Below are positions 1 to 7,999 of a stretch of 64,000 bases of DNA, piece after piece. The DNA lies in contig JAFKFM010000006.1 of the NCBI GenBank assembly GCA_017308135.1, positions 747,724 through 811,723 of the forward strand. Reading direction: 5' to 3'. The DNA comes from Alphaproteobacteria bacterium (GTDB lineage: Bacteria; Pseudomonadota; Alphaproteobacteria; CACIAM-22H2). Position numbers and translations under genes: made by a program. The notes under the pieces were generated by a model that saw nothing but the letters and a program-made list of their open reading frames with translations, was not told where the DNA came from and made no database searches. Every line of letters begins with the position of its first letter. Position 1 is the first letter of the stretch.

Positions 1-83
1 TGGAAGATGCGTTGCCGGGGGCCGAGTTCCACGGCCATCTCGCTAAAGCGGGTCTGCCCAAAGGGTTCAAGGAAGCGGCATAA
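1..83 (+). CDS. C-terminal fragment, possibly hydroxymethylglutaryl-CoA lyase
   Basis: The window opens inside a reading frame (first full codon at base 3) that stops at TAA 81-83 and leaves only 26 residues, ending AGLPKGFKEAA. From memory, tails of the form AGLPKGF are common at the C-terminus of HMG-CoA lyase family proteins, and such genes often precede CoA-transferases, as here: the next start is two bases away. The fragment carries no catalytic motif, so the identity is a guess from a short tail plus context. The coupling to the next gene is well supported. Confidence 0.4.
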   Translation, partial: EDALPGAEFHGHLAKAGLPKGFKEAA

Positions 84-85
84 CG

Positions 86-1297
86 ATGTCGAAGAGCCAA
101 GGTCCACAGCCCCTCGCCGGGCTGAAGGTCGTCGAATTCGTGCATATGGTGATGGGGCCGAGCTGCGGCTTGGTGCTCGCCGATCTCGGCGCCGACGTCA
201 TCAAGGTTGAACCTGTACCTGCCGGCGACAATACGCGCCGTCTGGGCGCATCGGGGGCGGGGTTCTTCGCCACGTTCAACCGCAACAAGCGTTCGCTGGC
301 GATCGATATGAAATCGCCCGAAGGCTTGGCGATCGTGCGCAAGCTCGTCGCCGATGCCGATGTGGTGACCGAGAATTTCCGCCCGGGTGCGATGGACAAG
401 CTCGGCCTCGGCTATGACGAATTGTCCAAGACGAATCCGAAGCTCGTCTATTGCTCGCTCAAAGGTTTCCTCGACGGGCCCTACGAGCATCGCACAGCGC
501 TGGACGAAGTCGTGCAGATGATGGCGGGGCTTGCCTACATGACCGGGCCCGCCGGGCGGCCGTTGCGCGCGGGGACTTCCGTCAACGACATCATGGGCGG
601 CATGTTCGCGGCGATCGGCATTCTGGCCGCCATTCACGAACGCCAAACGACCAGCAAGGGCCGTTACGTGAAATCCGCGCTGTTCGAGAATTGCGCGTTC
701 CTGATGGCGCAGCATGTCGCGCAATATTGCGTGACCGGTGTCGCCCCGCCGCCGATGGCGGTGCGCCGCGCGGCCTGGGGCGTCTACGACGTGTTCGATA
801 CCGCCGATAGCGATCAGCTCTTCTTGGCCGTCGTCTCCGACACGCAATGGGGGCCGTTCTGCGACGAATTCGGTCTCGCGGATTTGAAAGCCGATCCCGC
901 ACTCGCCACCAACAACCAGCGTTGTGCCGCGCGCGACACGATGCTGCCGGTCATCCAAGCCGCGGCGAAGAAATGCACGAAGGCCGAATTGCTGGCGAAG
1001 GCCGAGAAGCTCGGCATTCCTTACGCGCCGATCGGCAAGCCGGTGGACCTTCTGGACGATCCGCATTTGATCGCCAGCGGCGGCCTCGCCGAAGTGACCA
1101 ATCCCGACGGCAAAAAGATACGCATTCCCGCTTTGCCGATCAGCTTCGATGGCGAGCGCCTGCCCATACGCCGCGATCTGCCGGGCATCGGCGCCGATGG
1201 CGGCGCGGTCCTGCGCGAGATGGGAATTGCCCCGGCCGAGATCGAACGCCTGATCGCGTCCGGCGTTGTGAAGGTCGAAACGTCGAATAATCGTTGA
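86..1297 (+). CDS. CaiB/BaiF family CoA-transferase (family III)
   Basis: This 403-residue protein has the full length of family III CoA-transferases, which move CoA between acyl-CoA donors and carboxylic acids through an aspartyl-CoA intermediate. The N-terminal GADVIKVEP segment (residues 36-44) and the NDIMGG segment around Asp168, the position expected for the catalytic Asp, are typical. The start ATG lies two bases after the upstream stop, with AAGGAAG as ribosome binding site inside the preceding gene. The neighbours (possible acyl-CoA lyase before, TRAP organic-acid transporter after) suggest activation of an imported carboxylate. The actual substrate cannot be read from the sequence. 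Confidence 0.9.
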   Translation: MSKSQGPQPLAGLKVVEFVHMVMGPSCGLVLADLGADVIKVEPVPAGDNTRRLGASGAGFFATFNRNKRSLAIDMKSPEGLAIVRKLVADADVVTENFRPGAMDKLGLGYDELSKTNPKLVYCSLKGFLDGPYEHRTALDEVVQMMAGLAYMTGPAGRPLRAGTSVNDIMGGMFAAIGILAAIHERQTTSKGRYVKSALFENCAFLMAQHVAQYCVTGVAPPPMAVRRAAWGVYDVFDTADSDQLFLAVVSDTQWGPFCDEFGLADLKADPALATNNQRCAARDTMLPVIQAAAKKCTKAELLAKAEKLGIPYAPIGKPVDLLDDPHLIASGGLAEVTNPDGKKIRIPALPISFDGERLPIRRDLPGIGADGGAVLREMGIAPAEIERLIASGVVKVETSNNR

Positions 1298-1310
1298 CGA
1301 TTCGTCAACG
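1292..1310. promoter_or_regulatory. Perfect 9-base inverted repeat, candidate operator
   Basis: CGTTGACGA-T-TCGTCAACG is a perfect palindrome with a single-base centre. It overlaps the stop codon of the CoA-transferase gene and lies about 155 bases upstream of the TRAP binding-protein start. No T-run follows, so it is not a normal terminator. Size and symmetry fit a repressor operator for the TRAP genes. No regulator gene is adjacent, so the role is inferred. Confidence 0.35.
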
Positions 1311-1462
1311 TTATCCTAGCTTCCCAGGCAACAAATCAGGGACTAGGCTTTTCGTCATTGGAACCGGCATGCTGGCTGCATGAACGGCTCGGCCGTATCC
1401 GTAGGGTGCGGGCGAACCGTGCCATGACCGCCGACACCGGAATCACAGGGAGTCGTGAAAAG

Positions 1463-2476
1463 ATGAAGATCACAACCGTTTCGCGCCGCAATTTCCTCGC
1501 CGGCACGGCCGCCGCCGTGGCCCTTCCCGTTCTCGGCATGCCGATGATCGCGCGCGCCCAGGCGCGCTGGAAATGGGATCTGCCGGCCGGCTATCCGGCG
1601 ACGAATTTCCACTCCGCCAATCTCATCCAATTCGCCAAGGACGTGAAGGACGCGACCGGCGGCCAGCTGGAAATCACCGTCCATGCCGGCGCTTCGCTGT
1701 TCAAGGTGCCGGAAATCATGCGCGCGGTCCAAACGGGCCAGGCGCAGATGGGCGAATTGCTGATGGTCGTCATGGAGAACGACGACGCGATGTTCGGCGC
1801 CGATAACGTGCCGTTCCTCGCCACGTCCTATCAGGCGGCGCGCCGCCTCGCCGATCTGCAACTGCCCTATATCGAAAAGCGCCTGACCGCGCGCGGCGTG
1901 CGTCACCTCTTCTCGGTGCCGTGGCCGCCGCAAGGCTTCTACAGCCCCAAGGCGCTGAACGTGCCCGACGATCTCAAGGGCCTGTCGTTCCGTTCCTACG
2001 GCGCGTCGGCCGGCCGCTTCGCCGAACTCGCCGGCATGCGCGTCACCACGGTTCAGGCCGCCGAACTCGTCCAGGCGCTCGCCTCGGGCCGCGTGAACTC
2101 GATGATCTCGTCGGGCGCCACGGGCTTCGATTCGAAGATCTGGGAACACATCAAGTTCTACTACGACGTCCAGGCTTGGCTGCCGAAGAACATGACGATG
2201 GTCAACGCGCGCGCTTGGGGCCAGTTGCCCGCCAGCGTCCAGACCGCCGTCACCCAAGCCGGCAAGGTCGCCGAAGCGCGCGGCTGGGCGGAATCCCAGC
2301 GCCTCGATCGCACCTTCCTGGAAGCCTTCGCCAAGAACGGCATGACGGTTTCGGAACCGTCGCCGGCGTTGCGCGACGGCTTCAAACGCTGGGGCGAAGA
2401 CCTGTCGAAGGGCTGGCTGGAGCGCGCGGGCGCCGATGGCCAAGCGCTGTTCAACGCCTTCCGCACCGCGTCCTAA
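1463..2476 (+). CDS. TRAP transporter substrate-binding protein (DctP family)
   Basis: This 337-residue periplasmic binding protein belongs to the DctP family, which captures organic acids for TRAP secondary transporters. The N-terminus has a twin-arginine signal (SRRNFLAG, residues 7-14), a hydrophobic stretch and an ARAQA cleavage site near residue 34. I chose ATG 1463 because it places this signal at the N-terminus; an in-frame ATG at 1358 would add 35 uncharacteristic residues. An intrinsic terminator follows the gene directly, then the two membrane subunits. Binding proteins are needed in excess, which the terminator would provide. The ligand is unknown, although the CoA-transferase upstream suggests a carboxylate. 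Confidence 0.88.
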   Translation: MKITTVSRRNFLAGTAAAVALPVLGMPMIARAQARWKWDLPAGYPATNFHSANLIQFAKDVKDATGGQLEITVHAGASLFKVPEIMRAVQTGQAQMGELLMVVMENDDAMFGADNVPFLATSYQAARRLADLQLPYIEKRLTARGVRHLFSVPWPPQGFYSPKALNVPDDLKGLSFRSYGASAGRFAELAGMRVTTVQAAELVQALASGRVNSMISSGATGFDSKIWEHIKFYYDVQAWLPKNMTMVNARAWGQLPASVQTAVTQAGKVAEARGWAESQRLDRTFLEAFAKNGMTVSEPSPALRDGFKRWGEDLSKGWLERAGADGQALFNAFRTAS

Positions 2477-2494
2477 CGCGGATCGCGGAAATCG

Positions 2495-2528
2495 GGCCGG
2501 CGGGGTAACCCGCCGGCCTTTTTCTTTC
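2495..2528 (+). terminator. Intrinsic terminator between TRAP binding protein and permease genes
   Basis: A perfect 10-base stem (GGCCGGCGGG at 2495-2504 with CCCGCCGGCC at 2509-2518) closes a four-base loop and is followed by TTTTTCTTTC. It sits between the binding-protein gene and the small permease gene of one transport system, so it is probably a partial terminator that lowers expression of the membrane subunits. Confidence 0.85.
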
Positions 2529-2548
2529 GACTTGAACGACGACGGATC

Positions 2549-3064
2549 ATGCGCCGCGCTCTCGATCTTCTCTACGAATCTTCCGCCTGGCTTGCCGGAT
2601 TGTCGATGCTGGCGATCTTGATCGTCACGCTGATCCAAATTCTGGGCGGCGTTTCCGACATTTTCCTGCGCGGCACCGATGCCTATGCAGGCTACGCGAT
2701 GGCCGCCGCGTCGTTCTTCGCATTGGCGCATACGCTCAAGCGCGGCGAACATATCCGCGTGACGCTGATCCTCCAGCGTCTGCCGCTCGGCGTTCGCCGC
2801 GTCATGGAAATCTTGTGCCTGGGGATCGCCGTGCTGATGACCGGCTTCTTCGCCTGGTACGCCTGGGACATGGTCTATTGGTCCTGGGAATTCGAAAGCC
2901 GTTCCGACGCGATGGATGCGACGCTGCTGTGGATTCCCCAGCTGGCGATGTCGATCGGCGTGACGATCCTGTGCGTCGCCTTCGTCGACGAATTCGTCCA
3001 GGTCCTCGGCGGGCGCGAAATCCGCGAGAGCGATCTTTCCGCCGACCAGCAGCACACGGAATAA
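2549..3064 (+). CDS. TRAP transporter small permease (DctQ family)
   Basis: This 171-residue protein has four hydrophobic segments (about residues 20-37, 50-65, 85-108 and 132-152) and the RGEHIRV stretch after the second, typical of DctQ subunits. DctQ pairs with the large DctM subunit in the inner membrane to form a sodium-driven organic acid importer. It lies between the binding-protein terminator and the dctM-type gene, which starts 12 bases after its stop. The order P-Q-M is the usual TRAP arrangement. Confidence 0.9.
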   Translation: MRRALDLLYESSAWLAGLSMLAILIVTLIQILGGVSDIFLRGTDAYAGYAMAAASFFALAHTLKRGEHIRVTLILQRLPLGVRRVMEILCLGIAVLMTGFFAWYAWDMVYWSWEFESRSDAMDATLLWIPQLAMSIGVTILCVAFVDEFVQVLGGREIRESDLSADQQHTE

Positions 3065-3076
3065 GGTAAGCGCGCC

Positions 3077-4378
3077 ATGGAAAATCTTTGGATCGCGGGG
3101 CTGTTGATCGTCCTGCTGTTCGTCATCCTCGGTTCGGGCGTGTGGATCGGCGTCGCGTTGCTGGCCGTCGGCTGGGCGGCGATGGAAATGTTCACCAGCC
3201 GCCCGGTGGGCGCGGCGATGGTGACGACGATCTGGGGCTCGGCCTCGTCCTGGACGCTGACCGCCCTGCCGATGTTCATCTGGATGGGCGAAATCCTGTT
3301 CCGCACGCGGCTGTCGGAAGACATGTTCAAGGGTTTGGCACCGTGGATGCAGCGTCTGCCCGGGCGCCTGATCCACACCAACGTCATCGGCTGCACGATC
3401 TTCGCGGCGATCTCCGGCTCCTCCGCCGCGACTTGCGCCACGATCGGCAAAATGTCGATCCCGGAACTGCGCAAGCGCGGCTATCCCGAAGGCATGATCG
3501 TGGGCAGTCTCGCAGGGTCGGGCACGCTCGGCCTTCTGATCCCGCCGTCGCTGATCATGATCGTCTACGGCGTGCAGACGAACACTTCGATCGCGCAATT
3601 GTTCATCGCGGGCGTGATCCCCGGCCTGACCCTGGCCGGGCTGTTCATGCTGACCGTGATGATCTGGGCGCTGATCGAGGGCAAGAACGTGCCCGGCGCC
3701 GATATGTCGCTGTCGTTCCTGCAGAAAATCTACGCCGCACGGCATTTGATCCCGTCGGTGGCGCTGATCGTGATCGTGTTGGGCTCGATCTATGCGGGCT
3801 TCGCGACGGCGACCGAGGCGGCGGCCGTGGGCGTGGCCGGCGCGCTGATCGTTTCGACGGTCCAAGGCGACATGAACTGGAAAGTGTTCAAGGAAAGCCT
3901 GATGGGCGCGACGCGCCTTTCCTGCATGATCGCGCTGATCCTGTCGGGGGCGGCGTTCCTCACCCTCGCGATGGGGTTCACCGGCCTGCCGCGCCATCTG
4001 GCCGAGTGGATCGATTCGCTCAATCTCTCCTCGGGCATGCTGATCGTCGTGTTGACGATTTTCTACGCGGTCCTGGGGTGTTTTCTCGACGGTATCTCGA
4101 TGGTCGTGCTGACCATGGCCGTGGTCATGCCGACGATCGAACGCGCCGGTTTCGACCTGCTCTGGTTCGGCATTTTCATCGTCATCGTCGTGGAAATGGC
4201 CCAGATCACGCCGCCCGTCGGGTTCAATCTGTTCGTGCTTCAGGGCATGACCGGGCACCAGATCACCTATATCGGCAAGGTCGCCTTTCCCTTCTTCCTG
4301 ATGATGTGCGTGATGGTGGCGCTGCTGGTGTGGTTCCCTGAACTCGTCACATGGCTGCCCCAGCAAATGGTGGGATGA
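3077..4378 (+). CDS. TRAP transporter large permease (DctM family)
   Basis: This 433-residue integral membrane protein has the length and multi-helix profile of DctM, the transport subunit of TRAP systems. Recognisable parts are the helical-hairpin region ISGSSAATCATIG (about residues 114-126), the GTLGLLIPPS segment near 149-158, and the conserved QITPPVGFNLFVLQG segment near the C-terminus. It would use a sodium gradient to import the ligand delivered by the DctP-type protein. A second binding protein of a different family follows 81 bases later on the same strand. Confidence 0.93.
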   Translation: MENLWIAGLLIVLLFVILGSGVWIGVALLAVGWAAMEMFTSRPVGAAMVTTIWGSASSWTLTALPMFIWMGEILFRTRLSEDMFKGLAPWMQRLPGRLIHTNVIGCTIFAAISGSSAATCATIGKMSIPELRKRGYPEGMIVGSLAGSGTLGLLIPPSLIMIVYGVQTNTSIAQLFIAGVIPGLTLAGLFMLTVMIWALIEGKNVPGADMSLSFLQKIYAARHLIPSVALIVIVLGSIYAGFATATEAAAVGVAGALIVSTVQGDMNWKVFKESLMGATRLSCMIALILSGAAFLTLAMGFTGLPRHLAEWIDSLNLSSGMLIVVLTIFYAVLGCFLDGISMVVLTMAVVMPTIERAGFDLLWFGIFIVIVVEMAQITPPVGFNLFVLQGMTGHQITYIGKVAFPFFLMMCVMVALLVWFPELVTWLPQQMVG

Positions 4379-4459
4379 CGCGGCGGCGATGCTCCGCTAA
4401 ATAGAACAAGCGGGAGTTCCCGGAGGGCCGGGCGTACTCCTTGTCGGTTCGGGCGGGGG

Positions 4460-5482
4460 ATGTCTTTAAGTCGGCGCCGGTTTTTGGCGGGAACGGGGGG
4501 GGCCGGTTTGGCGGCTCTCGGGGGCGGATTCTGCCCAAATCCCGCTTCCGCCCAGGACGCCAAATTTTTCCGCATCGCCTCGGGCCCCACGGAATCCAGC
4601 CTTTTTCAAGCCGGTACGCTGATCGGCCAAGTCGTGTCCTCGCCGCCGGGGGCGCGCGATTGCGCGCGCGGCGGGTCCTGCGGCGTGCCCGGCATGATCG
4701 CGGTCAACCAGACCACGGCGGGCTCGCTCGCCAATCTCGAATTGCTGACCACGGGCAAGATCGACTCGGTGCTCTGCCAATCCGATCTCGCCTATGCCGC
4801 CTTCACCGGCAAAGGCCCCTGGCGGAACAAGCCCGCCGCCGCCGGTTTGCGCGTCCTCGCCTATCTTTATCCGGAGACGCTGCATCTGATCGTGCGTAGC
4901 TCGGCCAAGATCGGCGATCTGCGGGGCTTGCGTGGCAAGCAGGTGTCGCTGGGCGAGCGCGAATCGGGCACGGCCAATAACGCGCGCTCGCTGCTCGCCG
5001 CCGCCGGGGTGCCGGAACGCGATCTGCGCGCGCAATATCTCAAGACCGCCGAAGCGATCGAGGCGATGAAGGCGGGCAAGCTCGACGCGTTTTTCGAAAC
5101 GGCGGTCGTGCCCTCGTCGCTGGTGCGCGAACTCGCCGCCGATCAGGACATCACGCTGCTGCCGCTGGGCGGTCTCGTCGCGCGGTTGCGCCAGGAATTG
5201 CCGTTCCTGACCGAAACGACGATCCCCGCCGACGCCTATCCCGACACGCCCGAAACCAAAGCGGTGTCGGTCGGTATTTTGTGGGTGGTCAACGAATCGC
5301 TGGCCGACGCGACCGCGCAAGGTCTGGTTCGCGCCTTGTGGCACCCCAATAACCGTCGCGCGATCGATAACAACGAACGTCTGGGCCGGTTGATCCGCCC
5401 GGAATCGGCGGCCGACGGCTTCGGCCTGCCGCTGCATCAAGGCGCCTTGGCGTATTACCAGAACGCCGGGCTTACGCGCTGA
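4460..5482 (+). CDS. TAXI family TRAP transporter solute-binding protein
   Basis: This 340-residue exported protein starts with a twin-arginine signal (SRRRFLAG, residues 4-11). It carries the TAXI-type segments TTAGSLANLELL and QSDLAYAAFTGKG and the later SLGERESGTANNARSLLAAAG. TAXI proteins are a separate TRAP binding-protein class that normally works with fused DctQM permeases. Here it follows a separate Q and M pair, so it may share that permease or serve one elsewhere. Cys residues in the segment CARGGSC (near residues 69-75) could form a disulfide in the periplasm. Its 3' end overlaps the convergent glycosyltransferase by 11 bases. Confidence 0.85.
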   Translation: MSLSRRRFLAGTGGAGLAALGGGFCPNPASAQDAKFFRIASGPTESSLFQAGTLIGQVVSSPPGARDCARGGSCGVPGMIAVNQTTAGSLANLELLTTGKIDSVLCQSDLAYAAFTGKGPWRNKPAAAGLRVLAYLYPETLHLIVRSSAKIGDLRGLRGKQVSLGERESGTANNARSLLAAAGVPERDLRAQYLKTAEAIEAMKAGKLDAFFETAVVPSSLVRELAADQDITLLPLGGLVARLRQELPFLTETTIPADAYPDTPETKAVSVGILWVVNESLADATAQGLVRALWHPNNRRAIDNNERLGRLIRPESAADGFGLPLHQGALAYYQNAGLTR

Positions 5483-6722
5483 TCCCGAGTTGCGCGTCGA
5501 GCCACGCGGTCAAGCGCGCCCCGTAATGTTTCCAGGTGAATTCTTCGGCGCGCGCGCGTGCGGCCACGGCCATCCGCGCGCGTAGATCCGGATCGCGATG
5601 CAGGATGCGCAACCGCTCGACGATCGCGTCGACGTCGCGCACGGGGACCAGGAATCCTTCCATGCCGTCGCGCACGACCGAACCCGTATTGGGCGTGCAC
5701 ACGACCGGCAACCCGGACGCCAGCGCCTCGTAGCTCGCGAAGGCCGAGCCTTCATGCAGCGACGGGTACGCGAACACGTCGGCCGTTTGGAACAACGTGT
5801 GGACTTCGTGGAACGGCACATGCGGCACATGCCGGAACACGCCCGCATAGGGCGCGAAGGCGGACGGATCGCCGGCGAGCTTGCCCACGCAGACGAGTTC
5901 GAGGCCGGGAATATCCGCGCGCTTGGCCGCTTCCAGCAGATATTTGATGCCCTTGCGCTGCGACAACCCGCCGACGAACAGCACGCGGAATTTACTGTCC
6001 GCCACGCGCGGGGCGGGGCGGAAGCGGTTGGTATCGACGCCATAGGGCAGCACGAACACGCGCGCAGCCGCCACGCCGCGCGCGGTGAGCGTGTCGCGCA
6101 CGTAATCGGACGGCACGATCACGCGATCGGCCTCGATCGCTTCGCGGCGGCAAATCTCGATCACGCGTTGGGGCGGCAGTGGCAGCGTTTCGGCGAATTC
6201 GGGGGCGGCTTTCGCTTCCTGCGCGAAAACCTCCAGCCCCGCCTCGATATGTCCGATGACTTGATTGAGGATCGCGAGCGATCCCACGCTTTGCGCCGCG
6301 CGCTGGGCCTTTAACGCCGAGGAGTCATGGCCGATCACGAAACGCGGGCGTTCCCGGCGCACCCGTTCGGCGAATTGCGCGTCGAACACCTCGTTGCGCC
6401 AAGCGATCGCCTCGAGCTGACGCGCCGCCGAAAGCTTCAGGCGCGTCGAGGCGAGATAGACGATCTCCGGCACGGGCAGGAAATCGACGCGGGCCGGATC
6501 GACGCCGGGATGCGAGCGGCGTTTGAGTTCGCGTTCGATCTTGGCGCGGATCGGCCCCGGCAGCAGGCCCGACAACTTCGGCAGCAGGCCTTTGCCGGTC
6601 CAGAAAATCCCGGTCTCGAAACGCGCGTCGTAGCCTTGCGCCTGCAACGCCGCGACGAGTTGATAGGCGAGGTGGTTGGACCCCGGATGGCCGATCAGGC
6701 CCGTGGCGTCGCCGCGTTTCAT
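5472..6722 (-). CDS. Glycosyltransferase family 4 (surface glycan)
   Basis: This 416-residue protein shows a GT-B fold of the GT4 type. It has the GHPGSNHLAYQL N-terminus, the central PYGVDTNRFRP segment, the RVLFVGGLSQRKGIKYLLEA segment opening the nucleotide-sugar half, and the EGSAFASYEALASGLPVV donor-binding motif with its two spaced Glu residues. The chosen ATG gives a four-base ATGA overlap with the flippase gene upstream, so the two are probably translated together. It would transfer a sugar during assembly of an exported polysaccharide or O-antigen. Donor and acceptor cannot be told from sequence. Confidence 0.88.
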   Translation of the reverse strand: MKRGDATGLIGHPGSNHLAYQLVAALQAQGYDARFETGIFWTGKGLLPKLSGLLPGPIRAKIERELKRRSHPGVDPARVDFLPVPEIVYLASTRLKLSAARQLEAIAWRNEVFDAQFAERVRRERPRFVIGHDSSALKAQRAAQSVGSLAILNQVIGHIEAGLEVFAQEAKAAPEFAETLPLPPQRVIEICRREAIEADRVIVPSDYVRDTLTARGVAAARVFVLPYGVDTNRFRPAPRVADSKFRVLFVGGLSQRKGIKYLLEAAKRADIPGLELVCVGKLAGDPSAFAPYAGVFRHVPHVPFHEVHTLFQTADVFAYPSLHEGSAFASYEALASGLPVVCTPNTGSVVRDGMEGFLVPVRDVDAIVERLRILHRDPDLRARMAVAARARAEEFTWKHYGARLTAWLDAQLGISA

Positions 6723-7999
6723 TTGCGCAGCAATCGGCGCATGGCCGCGAAATCGTCCTGCGTCGGGCGGAACAGCGGCAGCAGCTTCGCCTCGATCGTC
6801 GTGCCCAACGTCATCGCCATGACGACCATCGCGACCACGTTGGCGACGACCATCGCCCAAGCGGCACCCTCCAGGCCTAAGCTCGGCAATAACAAAGCCA
6901 AGGCGCCGGCGGCACCGATCAGGCCGATCAATTCCGCGCGGCCGATCGACAGCGAGCGGTCGAACGCGTTCAGCGCCTGGATGAACATCAGCTTGGCCGC
7001 GAAGAAGGGCAGGCCGATCAGCATGATCTGGCTGATCGTGGCGCTGCGATAGAAGTTCTGGCCGAAAATCAGCGGGACGAGGAATTCGGCGAGGATGGCG
7101 AGCGACACGGCACTCGCCGTCGACATGACCATGGCCAGGCGCAAATAAACGCCGAAGATGCGCAGCTTTTCTTCCTTGTCGGGGGCGGCGCTGATCTTCG
7201 GAAACGCGATACCCGCGATCGTGTTGACCAGAATCATCGGCCCGTTGGCGACGGTCAGCGCCACGGCGTAAAGCCCCAGATCGTGCGCCGACAGGAAAAT
7301 CGCGACCGCCGCCTGATCCACGCGCTGGCGCGCGGAATTGACGATCTCGCCCACATGCACGCGCATACCGTAGCCGAGCAGGCCTTTGGCGGCGGCGAAA
7401 TCGGGCTTCCACGAAACCCAACCTTTACGCCACAGCCAGAAGAGGCCGACGATTCCCGACAGCGCCGTGCCCGCGACGAAGGCGAAAGCGAAGCCGTTCA
7501 CGCCGATATTGCCGGTCGCCCATAGCAGCAGGATGAAGCCGAGATAGCCCGTGCCGACGAGCAAGCGCACGACGTTCCAGCCTTTGATGTCGAGATGGCC
7601 TTGGAACATCGTCGCGACGAACAGCGCGAACAGATAGATCGGGATATAGGCGACGATATAGAGGTCGATCGTCCCTTCCAGCCGCGCGGACTCGCCGACC
7701 AGCGCGAAGGGAATGACGAAATAGCCGACGACGATCAGCACCGCCGACAACACGGCGCCCAGGAACATGATCGTCGCGAACAGCGTTTTCGGCGCGGCCG
7801 AGCGCGTCGCCGCGCGATAGAGCAGCGCGTCCGAAAGCGCCAGAATGCCGAACTCGATCAGCAGGCCCGGCCACAGCAGGATTTCGGCCAGTTCGCCGCG
7901 TCCTTCGGGCCCGAGCAAGCGCGCGGCCAGCAGCCCGGTCAGAATATTGACGACCTGGATGATCGCAGTCGTCACGAAGGACCAGGACATATCCTTCAT
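6719..7999 (-). CDS. Polysaccharide flippase (Wzx/oligosaccharide exporter family)
   Basis: This 426-residue polytopic membrane protein has about 12 hydrophobic segments. Its N-terminus, around residues 16-33 (VVNILTGLLAARLLGPEG), is characteristic of MATE-like polysaccharide flippases that move lipid-linked sugars across the inner membrane. It is flanked by glycosyltransferases with four-base overlaps on both sides. No Wzy polymerase or WaaL ligase is seen in this cluster, so the polymerisation step must be encoded elsewhere or the product is a short glycan. Confidence 0.85.
   Translation of the reverse strand: MKDMSWSFVTTAIIQVVNILTGLLAARLLGPEGRGELAEILLWPGLLIEFGILALSDALLYRAATRSAAPKTLFATIMFLGAVLSAVLIVVGYFVIPFALVGESARLEGTIDLYIVAYIPIYLFALFVATMFQGHLDIKGWNVVRLLVGTGYLGFILLLWATGNIGVNGFAFAFVAGTALSGIVGLFWLWRKGWVSWKPDFAAAKGLLGYGMRVHVGEIVNSARQRVDQAAVAIFLSAHDLGLYAVALTVANGPMILVNTIAGIAFPKISAAPDKEEKLRIFGVYLRLAMVMSTASAVSLAILAEFLVPLIFGQNFYRSATISQIMLIGLPFFAAKLMFIQALNAFDRSLSIGRAELIGLIGAAGALALLLPSLGLEGAAWAMVVANVVAMVVMAMTLGTTIEAKLLPLFRPTQDDFAAMRRLLRK

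Noticed and set aside
1298..1462. In-frame ATG at 1358 as the start of the TRAP binding protein
   Set aside because: It would place 35 unrelated residues before a complete twin-arginine signal that starts at ATG 1463.
1355..4366. Open frame of about 1000 codons on the minus strand opposite the TRAP genes
   Set aside because: Its product is dominated by His, Arg, Asp and Gln and has no domain; it is the antisense reading of well-supported genes in high-GC DNA, where stop codons are rare.
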